Shown one piece after another: positions 54,872 to 62,545 of a DNA stretch of 64,000 nt. Under the pieces are notes generated by a model. The model did not search any database. It saw nothing but the letters and a program-made list of their open reading frames with translations, and was not told the DNA's origin. Made by a program: the position numbers and the translations under genes. The stretch covers positions 62,001 to 126,000 of the forward strand of contig ABYL01000001.1 of the NCBI GenBank assembly GCA_000173575.1, written 5' to 3'. The first letter of the stretch is position 1. Every line of letters begins with the position of its first letter. This DNA comes from Burkholderia sp. H160. GTDB lineage: Bacteria > Pseudomonadota > Gammaproteobacteria > Burkholderiales > Burkholderiaceae.

Positions 54872-56059
54872 CTATTGCCCGTTCTGAGCGGACCCTCGTG
54901 CTTTGGAGTCATTTGTTGGAGCAATGATACCGAAGAGTCCATTTGACTCCTTGTTAGGACCTGCCGAAAAGTACAGCGTGTCCGGACTTGAATTGCGCCC
55001 TCCTCCGAGTGTCAGCGTCCACAGGCCGTCGATAGCCAGTGGATTGCCGTACTGATTCTCCAGCTGATCGACGAACCTGCCGTCATTGTCGAAGACATTG
55101 ATTCGGCCATTGCCGAAGTTGCCAATGAGGATCTTGCCGCTGAAGCGCCCAAACGCAAACGACGCTCGCGTTATGCCCCAAGGCGAGTCGAGCGGCCCTT
55201 GGCTTGCAAAGTGGCGCAGCAGGTGGCCGTCGGTATCGAATACATCGACGAATCCATGACCGCGGCCGGCGACGTCGTCATGCTTCTGACCGTTTTGCAG
55301 CGCATATGTGACGAAAAGGTCCCCATCGATGTTCGCGATACCAAACGGGGCGTAGCCGGCCGGGATGTTCGGGTCGGCGAAGGCACCGTCCGTCGAAGCG
55401 GGCGTGAACAAGCCGTTCGAACCGTTCGGTCCGAATACATCGATCCGGCCCGAGCGGAAGTTCGTCGCAAACAGGAATCCTCCTTGCGCATTCACTCCGA
55501 AGACGAGCCCCTTGTACACGGCCCCGTTGGCGGCGGAGGGATTGGACGAGTTATCGACCGCGATCACGGCGTTGTTCGGCGGATTCAACCCACCAGCCCA
55601 AGCGGAAATCGTGCCGTCTTCGGTCGCGAAGATGAATAAGGCCGGGATCTTGGTGCCTGGCACGAGAAAGGCCGACGAAGGATTCCATACTATCCCGGTT
55701 GGCGCCGCGGGCGTGGGATTCGGTGGATTGTTGGGAAACACGGGATGACAGGCGCCCGCCGGTATGACGTTGCCTGGCAGCGGGATGGAGACCTGCAGCG
55801 CCACCTTTGTCCCCTCGCCGTCATACAGCGTGGAGCAGCCTGTGGCGTTGTCGTTGATCCAGAAGGGACTTCCTGCCGGACTAAAGGCAATACCCCAGGC
55901 GTTCTGCAGTACCCCGTCGACCTTCGGGGCAGAGCCTGCCAGGTTGGACACAAGTGGTGTGACGACGTAAGCTTCATCGGCAGCAGCTTGCCCGATTGTG
56001 AAACCGGCGGCTAAGGCGATCACGGCCGCCGCTTTGAGACCCCACGAGATCTGAGACAT
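54872..56059 (-). CDS. TIGR03118-family exported protein (beta-propeller-like)
   Basis: The 395-residue product starts at the ATG at 56059 behind GGAGGGAAG and has a signal peptide (residues 1-27, end QAAADE). The mature protein has NHL/beta-propeller-like repeats: GIAFSPAGSPFWINDNATG, GRIDVFGPNG, FGNGRINVFDNDGRF and DGLWTLTLGGG. This is the TIGR03118 family pattern, of unknown function. It is divergent from the second sigma-54 control region. Confidence 0.83.
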   Translation of the reverse strand: MSQISWGLKAAAVIALAAGFTIGQAAADEAYVVTPLVSNLAGSAPKVDGVLQNAWGIAFSPAGSPFWINDNATGCSTLYDGEGTKVALQVSIPLPGNVIPAGACHPVFPNNPPNPTPAAPTGIVWNPSSAFLVPGTKIPALFIFATEDGTISAWAGGLNPPNNAVIAVDNSSNPSAANGAVYKGLVFGVNAQGGFLFATNFRSGRIDVFGPNGSNGLFTPASTDGAFADPNIPAGYAPFGIANIDGDLFVTYALQNGQKHDDVAGRGHGFVDVFDTDGHLLRHFASQGPLDSPWGITRASFAFGRFSGKILIGNFGNGRINVFDNDGRFVDQLENQYGNPLAIDGLWTLTLGGGRNSSPDTLYFSAGPNKESNGLFGIIAPTNDSKARGSAQNGQ

Positions 56060-56256
56060 AACTTCCCTCCATGTCTGACTGGCGAGAAAGCGCCGCAGGC
56101 TAAACGACCGCGGTACTTCAAATATTCCCGGCCGACGCCAAAATTCCGCTAGCGACCCGGTCGCATGCAGCACGTCATCTCGAGGTGCTTTCAACACGGT
56201 TTAGCCTGCAAAGGCTTGCACGTAAGGCTTCAAGATTTGCTCAGGTTCGACTGGAT

Positions 56257-56293
56257 CTCACGATATGTCGGGACACTCCCGACATATCGTGAG
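56257..56293 (+). promoter_or_regulatory. Perfect inverted repeat, probable activator-binding site 2
   Basis: The arms CTCACGATATGTCGGGA (56257-56273) and TCCCGACATATCGTGAG (56277-56293) are perfect complements around three bases. The core TCACGATAT is shared with the repeat at 51464-51500. The centre is 129 bp upstream of the GG of sigma-54 promoter 2, nearly the same as the 128 bp at the first site. Confidence 0.82.
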
Positions 56294-56401
56294 CGCATAC
56301 GCATGGGTGTTGCCTACGCAGCGCCCTGGCTCACACGTGGCCAGCGCAAAAGCTTCGAATTTTCAGGCACTTGGCATCCAGTTGGGGCCTCCGTCGGGGC
56401 T

Positions 56402-56417
56402 CTGGCACAGTTCTCGC
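56402..56417 (+). promoter_or_regulatory. Sigma-54 (-24/-12) promoter 2
   Basis: CTGGCACAGTTCTCGC has the GG-N10-GC layout (56404-56405 and 56416-56417). It is aligned with promoter 1 within a roughly 260-bp block of similar sequence. Confidence 0.8.
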
Positions 56418-56517
56418 ATCAAGACGCTCGCATGTCGCGCCGTCGCAATCCGGCCGCCGCCGCGGGCTAGTGCGGTCGCGACTTGTGTGCATCACGTGCC
56501 CTGAAAGGAAATCGGCA

Positions 56518-56532
56518 ATGAACACAACCTAG
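56518..56532 (+). pseudogene. Decayed start of a paralog of the small exported-protein gene
   Basis: The stretch following the conserved AAAGGAAAT site starts ATGAACACAACCTAG, aligned with the start of the 51731 gene, but codon five is a stop. Only four residues would be made, so the paralogous gene is lost here. Confidence 0.5.
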
Positions 56533-56656
56533 AGCGTTTGCGCTGCGGTTGGCGCGCAGCACAGCCTTGATGTCGTCCGATCAAGTTGAACATGGCGCGC
56601 CGCAATGGACCCGATTCGGGTGCATTTGAATGCTCAACTCAATGATTGGAGTCCCC

Positions 56657-56911
56657 ATGAACGCGAAGACTATCGCCGCCCTCTTGGTCGCATGCTCAGC
56701 ATCGCTGGCTGCGCCTGCTTTCGCAGGCGCCTACGTACCTGTATCCGGCTCTCGCACCGACAGCGGAGCGCCAGCAACGCAAAGCGGTCAAACGATGCCG
56801 TCGCTCCACAGCAGCGTGGTTCACAAGAGCCATGGCGGCGTGACGGCCAGGTCGCCGTCCGGGAAGCGCGCCCCGGGCGACAGCATCGATCCCATGTATC
56901 GCGGAGGTTGA
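56657..56911 (+). CDS. Small exported protein of unknown function (84 aa)
   Basis: The ATG at 56657 follows GGAGTCCCC. Residues 1-21 are a signal peptide (end APAFAG). The short mature part is Ser/Gly/His-rich and ends DPMYRGG, similar to the ends of small secreted Burkholderia proteins such as DUF4148. It is the first intact gene after sigma-54 promoter 2. Confidence 0.65.
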   Translation: MNAKTIAALLVACSASLAAPAFAGAYVPVSGSRTDSGAPATQSGQTMPSLHSSVVHKSHGGVTARSPSGKRAPGDSIDPMYRGG

Positions 56912-57088
56912 TGTGCCCGAGGCAGCACGCGAGAAACCCGTCTAGATTCATGCGACGTCGCAGCACTTGGGGAGCAACCCGCCGCTTACAGCCACACGAA
57001 GGGCAATGGCCGATCTCGAGACGCTGGGCTCGGACGTTCCTGGATGGAACTGCTCACAGACCCTTACGGAGCGCGCTCCCGAACCGAG

Positions 57089-57841
57089 CTAGAAACCGAA
57101 TCCCCCGCCATCGACGTTCAGCACTTGGCCCGTGACGAAGCTCGCATCGTCGGACGCAAGAAACGCCAGCGCACCCGTCAGATCGTCGGGCACTTCCGTA
57201 CGCGGGATGAACTGACGTGCGCGCACCGCTTCGAATGCTTCCGTCGGCAGATTCGCCGCACTGCCGGGGTGCCGTGTCAGTCCCGGGGAAATCGCATTGA
57301 CGGTAACGCCGTGTGCGCCGAGTTCGGCCGCGAGCGAGCGCGTCAGTCCGATCACGGCCATCTTGCTGCTTGCGTAGGCCGTCATGCCCGGCGGGGGTCC
57401 CCAGACCGTGCTCGAAGCGAGGTTGATGATGCGACCCCAGCGCCGCTCGATCATCCCGACGGAAAACGCCTGCGCGAGCAGGAAAGGCGCATCGACGTTG
57501 ACGGTCATGATCTGCCGCCATAGGGCGGCGGTGATCGATGCAAGCGGTGCCAACGGCATGAATGCCGCGTTGTTGACGAGCACATCGACGTGCCCGACGC
57601 GCTCCAGCACGCTTGCCGCAAATTGCTCTACTTGCGCGGGTTGACCGAGGTCGCAGGCGAGCGTCGTCGCACGGCCGCGAGCGGCGACGATCCGCGCGGC
57701 AAGCGTATCGCACGGCTCGCGGTCGGTCAGCACCAGTTCGTGGCCGCTGGCCGCGAGGCGCAGCGCGAAGGCTTCGCCGAGACCGCCCGCGGCGCCTGTC
57801 ACGACGGCAACGCGACCGTTGGAAGTAGTGGCAATGGTCAT
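57089..57841 (-). CDS. Short-chain dehydrogenase/reductase
   Basis: This 250-residue classical SDR has VTGAAGGLGEAFAL, a D-R after the second strand (LTDRE, NAD preference), NNAAF, catalytic Ser in NLASSTVWG, Y-A-S-S-K and the late ISPGLTRHPG. It lies 48 bases after the FAD monooxygenase gene and is the last gene of the catabolic operon. It likely oxidises an alcohol or dihydrodiol intermediate. Confidence 0.9.
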   Translation of the reverse strand: MTIATTSNGRVAVVTGAAGGLGEAFALRLAASGHELVLTDREPCDTLAARIVAARGRATTLACDLGQPAQVEQFAASVLERVGHVDVLVNNAAFMPLAPLASITAALWRQIMTVNVDAPFLLAQAFSVGMIERRWGRIINLASSTVWGPPPGMTAYASSKMAVIGLTRSLAAELGAHGVTVNAISPGLTRHPGSAANLPTEAFEAVRARQFIPRTEVPDDLTGALAFLASDDASFVTGQVLNVDGGGFGF

Positions 57842-57889
57842 GTCAGTGTCTCCTGCCTTGTCTTGTATGACGCTCGTGCGTACCCCGGT

Positions 57890-59023
57890 TCAAAGCGGCT
57901 GACGCAATGCTTGCTGAGCCGTGACCATCAGCCGTGTATGTTCGTCGCGCGAGCCGCCTTCGCGTTCGATTTCCCCCATGCGCGCGGACGACGTCACGAC
58001 GAGGCGCGCGCGGTCGTAGTGGCGGCCGGCATACGCGATCATCGCGCCTTCAAAAGAATGGCGGCGTGCGAGTTCCTCGGCGAGCACGATTGCGCCTTCG
58101 ACGGCGATCCCCGCACCGGATGCGAGATGCGGCGTGGTCGCGTGCACCGCATCGCCGAGCAGCACGACGCGGCCTTTGTGCCAGGGAGCGTTGATCATAT
58201 GGCCGGCAAGCGGGCGATACAGCAGCCGGTGATTCGTCAGCGAACCATCGAGCAGGCCCTCGCGGAACTCGCCGACCGCGCCGCCGAACTCGCTCAGCAG
58301 ATCGGCCAGCATGCGCGGCCATTCTTGCGGCGCAATGAAGTCCATGCCTTCGCGCTTGTCGAGCACGAACAGATAACACTCCGTCGCACTGATGGGATTC
58401 ATCCCGGCCTTGGTCGTCTTGCCCATGTAGATCGTGGAGTTTTCGCTGAGGCGCGGCACGATCGCGCGCCACGATCCCTGGCCCCTGAACTTCGGGCCGG
58501 CGAAGTCCGGCAGCACGTGTTTGCGCACCGCCGAGTTGACGCCGTCCGCGCCGATCGCGAGATCGTAGCGGCTGCGGCTGCCGTCGGTGAACTGCACATC
58601 GACGCCATCGGCGTCCTGCGTGAGCGTCTCGAAGCTCACACCGAGCCGCACTTGAGCACCGGCCTCGCGCGTAGCGTTGCCCATGATGCCGGCGAGCGTC
58701 GTGCGCATGATGCCGGCCGCGCCGGGCAGATCTTCGGCGCCGATCGCGGGCGCAATGGGTACGGTCACGTCGATGCGCCCATTCGCGTCGCAGATGTCGA
58801 TGGCTTGCCACGAGCCGCCCATACGCAACACATCTTCTACTACGCCGACTTCGCGCAGGGCGCGCAGCGTCGGACCGCTAATCGTGATGCCCGCGCCGTC
58901 GGCTGCCCATTGCGGGTTGAGCTCGACGAGATCGACGGCGATGCCCTGCCTGCGCAGCAGGATCGCGGCACTCATCCCGCCGATGCCGCCGCCGATGATC
59001 AGAACCTTGTTGACCAATGCCAT
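57890..59023 (-). CDS. FAD-dependent aromatic hydroxylase-like monooxygenase
   Basis: The 377-residue flavoprotein belongs to the PHBH/salicylate hydroxylase group. It has FAD motif IIGGGIGGMSAAILLRRQG, the DG motif GADGVNSAVRKHVLP and GD motif GRVVLLGDAVHATTPHLASGAG. The start at 59023 begins with MALVNKVL; the frame continues upstream without similarity. Its neighbours suggest that it hydroxylates a ring for later cleavage by the VOC dioxygenase. Confidence 0.9.
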   Translation of the reverse strand: MALVNKVLIIGGGIGGMSAAILLRRQGIAVDLVELNPQWAADGAGITISGPTLRALREVGVVEDVLRMGGSWQAIDICDANGRIDVTVPIAPAIGAEDLPGAAGIMRTTLAGIMGNATREAGAQVRLGVSFETLTQDADGVDVQFTDGSRSRYDLAIGADGVNSAVRKHVLPDFAGPKFRGQGSWRAIVPRLSENSTIYMGKTTKAGMNPISATECYLFVLDKREGMDFIAPQEWPRMLADLLSEFGGAVGEFREGLLDGSLTNHRLLYRPLAGHMINAPWHKGRVVLLGDAVHATTPHLASGAGIAVEGAIVLAEELARRHSFEGAMIAYAGRHYDRARLVVTSSARMGEIEREGGSRDEHTRLMVTAQQALRQPL

Positions 59024-59057
59024 AGTTATTCTCGATATTGTTGTATGGGCGGGATGC

Positions 59058-60221
59058 TTATGCGAGCGTCCCGCCAAGCTGTTCCGCAAGCCAATCCGCA
59101 ATCTGGTTGCCCGCGTTCAGCGGGTTGTCGAGCGAGCTGTGTTCGACTCCGCCTTCGCGTTCGGTGAAGATGAACAGGTCCTTCTTCGGACTGTTGACGA
59201 GCTGCTCGAAGGTGGCGTGCGCATACTTGAGCGGGATCTGCCGGTCGTTCTCGCCATGCGTGACCAGGAACGGAACGCGGATGCGATCGAGTACGCCATT
59301 CAGATGCATGTGCGAAGCCTTCTCGAAGAAGTCGTCCATGTCGTTCGCGCCGAACACCCATTGCACGTGTTTCCAGTAGTGCGGCACCGGGTTCTCGCCT
59401 TCGCGCTTCACGCGCGATTGCTGCACTTCGCGCCAGTCGTGGTTGGCACCCCATACCGCGCCGCATGCGAAGCGCGGTTCGAACGCGACAGCGCGCGGGC
59501 AGTAGTAGCCGCCTAGCGACACGCCAAGTGCGCCGATACGCTGCGGGTCCACTTCAGGATGCCGTTCGAGCCAGTCGACGATCGGCGCGGCCCACGTCTC
59601 CGTGTCATGGACGGCATGCAGGTTCGCGAGGCGCAGCGCCTCGCCCGTGCCCGGCTGGTCGATGAAGAGCGCCGACAGGCCGCGCCGCACGAACATCGTG
59701 CCCATCACGCTCTTTTGCAGCATCTCCTTGGTCGAGTCGAGGCCGTTCATCACCACGATGATGGGCGCGCGCTGGCCTCGTTGCAGTCCCTCAGCGCGAA
59801 CGTAGAGCGCGGAGAGATGCGTGTCGCGGTAAGGAATCTCGACGCGCACGCAATTCTCGCGGCCGAGCGTGCGGCCGAGTTCGAACAGTTCCAGCGAGCG
59901 CCGGTAGATCGCCAGGCGCGCTTCGAAGCCGTGCGCCTGCATGCGTTCGGCGATGCCGTAGTACAGGCCCGCACGACCATATTTCTCGCCGGCGGAGAGC
60001 TTGTGGCCGCGCGCGAGGTCTTCGTCGGCGAGCGCGACGAGCTTGTCGGCGCCCGCTTTCCACGCTTCATAGAACGCGAGCGTCCCGGGATCGTCGCCCG
60101 CGAGCGCGGCATCGCGCAACGGCGCACACATCGCATCGACCTCTCCGATGTTGCCGCCGTGCGTGAGGGCGATCATCGTCGAGAGGCTCCAGACGTAGTT
60201 GGTTGGGAAATACTGGAACAT
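59058..60221 (-). CDS. Alpha/beta hydrolase, FrsA/2,6-dihydroxypseudooxynicotine hydrolase-like
   Basis: This 387-residue protein has a helical N-terminal lid domain (GAYYGIAERMQAHG-like segment and a YRRSLELFELG region). The hydrolase core has VVMNGLDSTKEML, nucleophile Ser in LGVSLGGYYCPRA, acid in HGENDRQIPL and His in EGGVEHSSLDN. Relatives cleave C-C or ester bonds in ring-fission products. It lies between the monooxygenase and the Rieske gene, a fitting place for a ring-cleavage product hydrolase. Confidence 0.85.
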   Translation of the reverse strand: MFQYFPTNYVWSLSTMIALTHGGNIGEVDAMCAPLRDAALAGDDPGTLAFYEAWKAGADKLVALADEDLARGHKLSAGEKYGRAGLYYGIAERMQAHGFEARLAIYRRSLELFELGRTLGRENCVRVEIPYRDTHLSALYVRAEGLQRGQRAPIIVVMNGLDSTKEMLQKSVMGTMFVRRGLSALFIDQPGTGEALRLANLHAVHDTETWAAPIVDWLERHPEVDPQRIGALGVSLGGYYCPRAVAFEPRFACGAVWGANHDWREVQQSRVKREGENPVPHYWKHVQWVFGANDMDDFFEKASHMHLNGVLDRIRVPFLVTHGENDRQIPLKYAHATFEQLVNSPKKDLFIFTEREGGVEHSSLDNPLNAGNQIADWLAEQLGGTLA

Positions 60222-60253
60222 AGTGGTGTCGTGTCGGTGTGACGTGTCGGTGG

Positions 60254-60607
60254 TCAGTCGAAGACCGAGGGCAGTTCGGCAGGAATCCACACCTTGCCGT
60301 TCTCGACGCGAGCCTGCACTTTCGTTAGATGCTGGCCCGTGCACGGCCCGGCGAAGCAGTGGCCGGTGCGGATGTCGAAATGCGCGGAATGCGCGTAACA
60401 GACGATGTGGCGTCCGTCGCCGGACAGAAAGCGGTCCTGCCGGTATTCCATCGGCCGGTGCTCGTGAGGGCAATCGTTGAGCCAGACGAACACTTCGTCA
60501 CCCTGGCGCACGACGCACAGCCGGTCGTCGAGCCCCTCGCGCAGCATGCCGCGCGAGCCGCCATCCGGCAGGTCGCCCAGTGCGCAGAGCACGCGTTCGG
60601 TGCTCAT
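60254..60607 (-). CDS. Rieske-type [2Fe-2S] ferredoxin
   Basis: The 117-residue protein has both Rieske ligand pairs, C-x-H at C46/H48 (CPHEHRPMEY) and C-x2-H at C70/H73 (CYAHSAHFD). It is of ferredoxin length, without an oxygenase catalytic domain, and it should carry electrons for an oxygenase of this operon. No matching terminal oxygenase is present in the window, so the partner may lie beyond the right edge. Confidence 0.92.
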   Translation of the reverse strand: MSTERVLCALGDLPDGGSRGMLREGLDDRLCVVRQGDEVFVWLNDCPHEHRPMEYRQDRFLSGDGRHIVCYAHSAHFDIRTGHCFAGPCTGQHLTKVQARVENGKVWIPAELPSVFD

Positions 60608-60623
60608 CGTTGTTCCCGTTGCG

Positions 60624-61556
60624 TCATTCGCCGGGCGCCCATTTGTTGCGGGCTTCGAAGAGAAAAATCTGCGAGTTGTCGGAACCGGGATCGACCGCGC
60701 GCGCGATCCAGCTTGCGTCGTGATGATCCATGTCCGCGTCGAACTCGATGGTCGCGCCGAACGGGCTGTTGAAGTACCAGAAGAAGTTGCTGCCGAGAAT
60801 ATGCCGGCCCGGCCCCCAGAAGCTCTTGTAGCCCTTCTTCACGAAGTTCCAGCCGTGCTGCAGCACTTCGGCAGCGGAGCCGAGATGGAACGTGAAGTGA
60901 TTGCAGCCGATCATGTGATCGTTCTGGCTTTCGATCATGAAGAGCGTATGGTGATCGTTCGTGCCGGATGGACGCATGAACGGGCCGAGGTGGTTGAAGC
61001 GATCCGTGACCACGAAGCCCAGCCGCGCGTAGAACGCCTCCGCCTTCTTCACGTCCTCGACGAAGTACACGACGTGCGACAGCGTGCGCGGCTTGATCAC
61101 TTCGTCGGGATTCGCTGCGCAGTCGTTCGGTGCGCGACCCGCCGGTTGTCCGGGTACGTTGAAGCCGAGGTAACGCGCTTCGTACGCATGCCGCTTCGTC
61201 ACCATGAAGGCGACGCCGAAGCCTGCGTCGTCGATGCAATGCACCGTGCCGTCGGCGTCGATGCGCACGTCGCGCTCCGCTTCCAGATGCGCGCGGATCG
61301 AAGCGAGCGTATCGGCGTTGTCGACACCGTAGACGGTCTCGCGCAGGCTCGGCGTCGCGGCCTTCGGCGGCAGCGGCGGAAGACGCGGATCGTCGGCGGC
61401 GCGCATGATGAGACCGGTGCCGTCGAGCGCTGTGAACACGCCGCCTTTCACCGGGTCGTATTCGACTTCATCGAGCCCATAGTCGAGCAGGTACTGGCGA
61501 GCGCCCGCCATGTCGTCGATGCCGAAGACGAGAAATTCGAGTCCCACGATATTCAT
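60624..61556 (-). CDS. Extradiol-type VOC dioxygenase, two-domain
   Basis: This 310-residue protein has two VOC halves. The C-terminal half carries the metal ligands H161 (TLSHVVYFVED), H220 (GCNHFTFHL) and E271 (FGATIEFDADMD), matching the 2-His-1-carboxylate site of type I extradiol dioxygenases. The motif FWGPGRHILGSNFF between them is typical. It should open a catechol-like ring next to the hydroxyls. A C-terminal fragment of a related protein is at 14088-14366. Confidence 0.9.
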   Translation of the reverse strand: MNIVGLEFLVFGIDDMAGARQYLLDYGLDEVEYDPVKGGVFTALDGTGLIMRAADDPRLPPLPPKAATPSLRETVYGVDNADTLASIRAHLEAERDVRIDADGTVHCIDDAGFGVAFMVTKRHAYEARYLGFNVPGQPAGRAPNDCAANPDEVIKPRTLSHVVYFVEDVKKAEAFYARLGFVVTDRFNHLGPFMRPSGTNDHHTLFMIESQNDHMIGCNHFTFHLGSAAEVLQHGWNFVKKGYKSFWGPGRHILGSNFFWYFNSPFGATIEFDADMDHHDASWIARAVDPGSDNSQIFLFEARNKWAPGE

Positions 61557-61600
61557 GTGTTGGAATCCTTATTTTGCTTTGCGTTGGCGTCGGCGAGCGA

Positions 61601-62545
61601 TCAGCCGGCCATCGCGCGCGTGATGAGTTGATCGACGGTGCCGTCGGAGCGCAGCCCGAGTTGTTCCGCTGCGGGCGTGAGCAGCGGCGGATAGGTCGCA
61701 AAGAGCCGCTCGATGAACGGATCGGGCGCATACGTGACGAGTGCCTTGCGCTCGGCGCCGAAGCGCGCCGCCAATGCGTCGACGACCTCGGCGATGGTGA
61801 GCCGCAGCACCGGCATCTGATACGTACGGCGCGCGTTGAGGCGTTCCGCATCGACCGTGGCGGCGTGCAGCAGGTTGTCGACGCAGGCGCCCACCGAGAT
61901 CCACCACGCCACGCCTTCAGGCGAAACGGGCACCGTGAGCGGCTGGCCCGCGGCGAGCTTCCAGAACAGCTGGCTCATGAATGCGGACATCAGGCCCGCG
62001 CCGTCGCCCGGACGCGCGACGACACCCGGCAGCCGCAGCGAGCAGCCCTGCACCCAGCCAAGGCGCGTCGCATCGTCAACGAGCGCCTCGCCCATCAGCT
62101 TGTGCGCGCCGTAGCTCAGTGCAGGGGCGGGCAGCGTGTGCTCGTCGACCGTCGCGGGCAACTGTTCGCCGTAGACGGCGACCGTGCTGGCGAACACGAA
62201 GCGCGGCGCGTGCGCCTGCTCGCGCAGGTCTTCGAGCAGACCGAGCGTCGCGTCGAGGTTGATCGAGCGGCCCAACGCGTAGTTCTTTTCGGCTGCGCCG
62301 CCGGGAATGCTCGCGAGGTGGAACACGGCGTCGACGGGAGATGCGTAGGTCCGTGCGCGCAGATCCGCATCGGCGATACTGCCAGCCAGTTGCGTGACGC
62401 GCGGATCGTCGTGTGGGGCGTCGAACGCGATGTCCAGCAGCGTGAGCTTCGAGACGTGCTGTCCGCCGAGTCCATCGGCGAGCAGACGTTTGACGAGCGA
62501 GCGGCCGACGAAGCCTTGCGCGCCCGTTATGACGACATGACTCAT
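61601..62545 (-). CDS. NAD-dependent epimerase/dehydratase (DenD-like extended SDR)
   Basis: The 314-residue product has the extended-SDR motif ITGAQGFVGRSLVKRLL, VFHLASIPGG, the catalytic FASTVAVYG with Ser/Thr and Y-G-A-H-K (Tyr/Lys). It resembles D-erythronate dehydrogenase/DenD-type proteins. In an aromatic catabolic setting it may reduce, oxidise or epimerise a hydroxy intermediate. Its start overlaps the end of the phytoene-desaturase-like gene (ATGA). Confidence 0.87.
   Translation of the reverse strand: MSHVVITGAQGFVGRSLVKRLLADGLGGQHVSKLTLLDIAFDAPHDDPRVTQLAGSIADADLRARTYASPVDAVFHLASIPGGAAEKNYALGRSINLDATLGLLEDLREQAHAPRFVFASTVAVYGEQLPATVDEHTLPAPALSYGAHKLMGEALVDDATRLGWVQGCSLRLPGVVARPGDGAGLMSAFMSQLFWKLAAGQPLTVPVSPEGVAWWISVGACVDNLLHAATVDAERLNARRTYQMPVLRLTIAEVVDALAARFGAERKALVTYAPDPFIERLFATYPPLLTPAAEQLGLRSDGTVDQLITRAMAG

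Noticed and set aside
57590-59167. 525-codon plus-strand frame opposite the FAD monooxygenase
   Set aside because: Arg/His-rich shadow without motifs. The minus-strand gene has clear flavin motifs.
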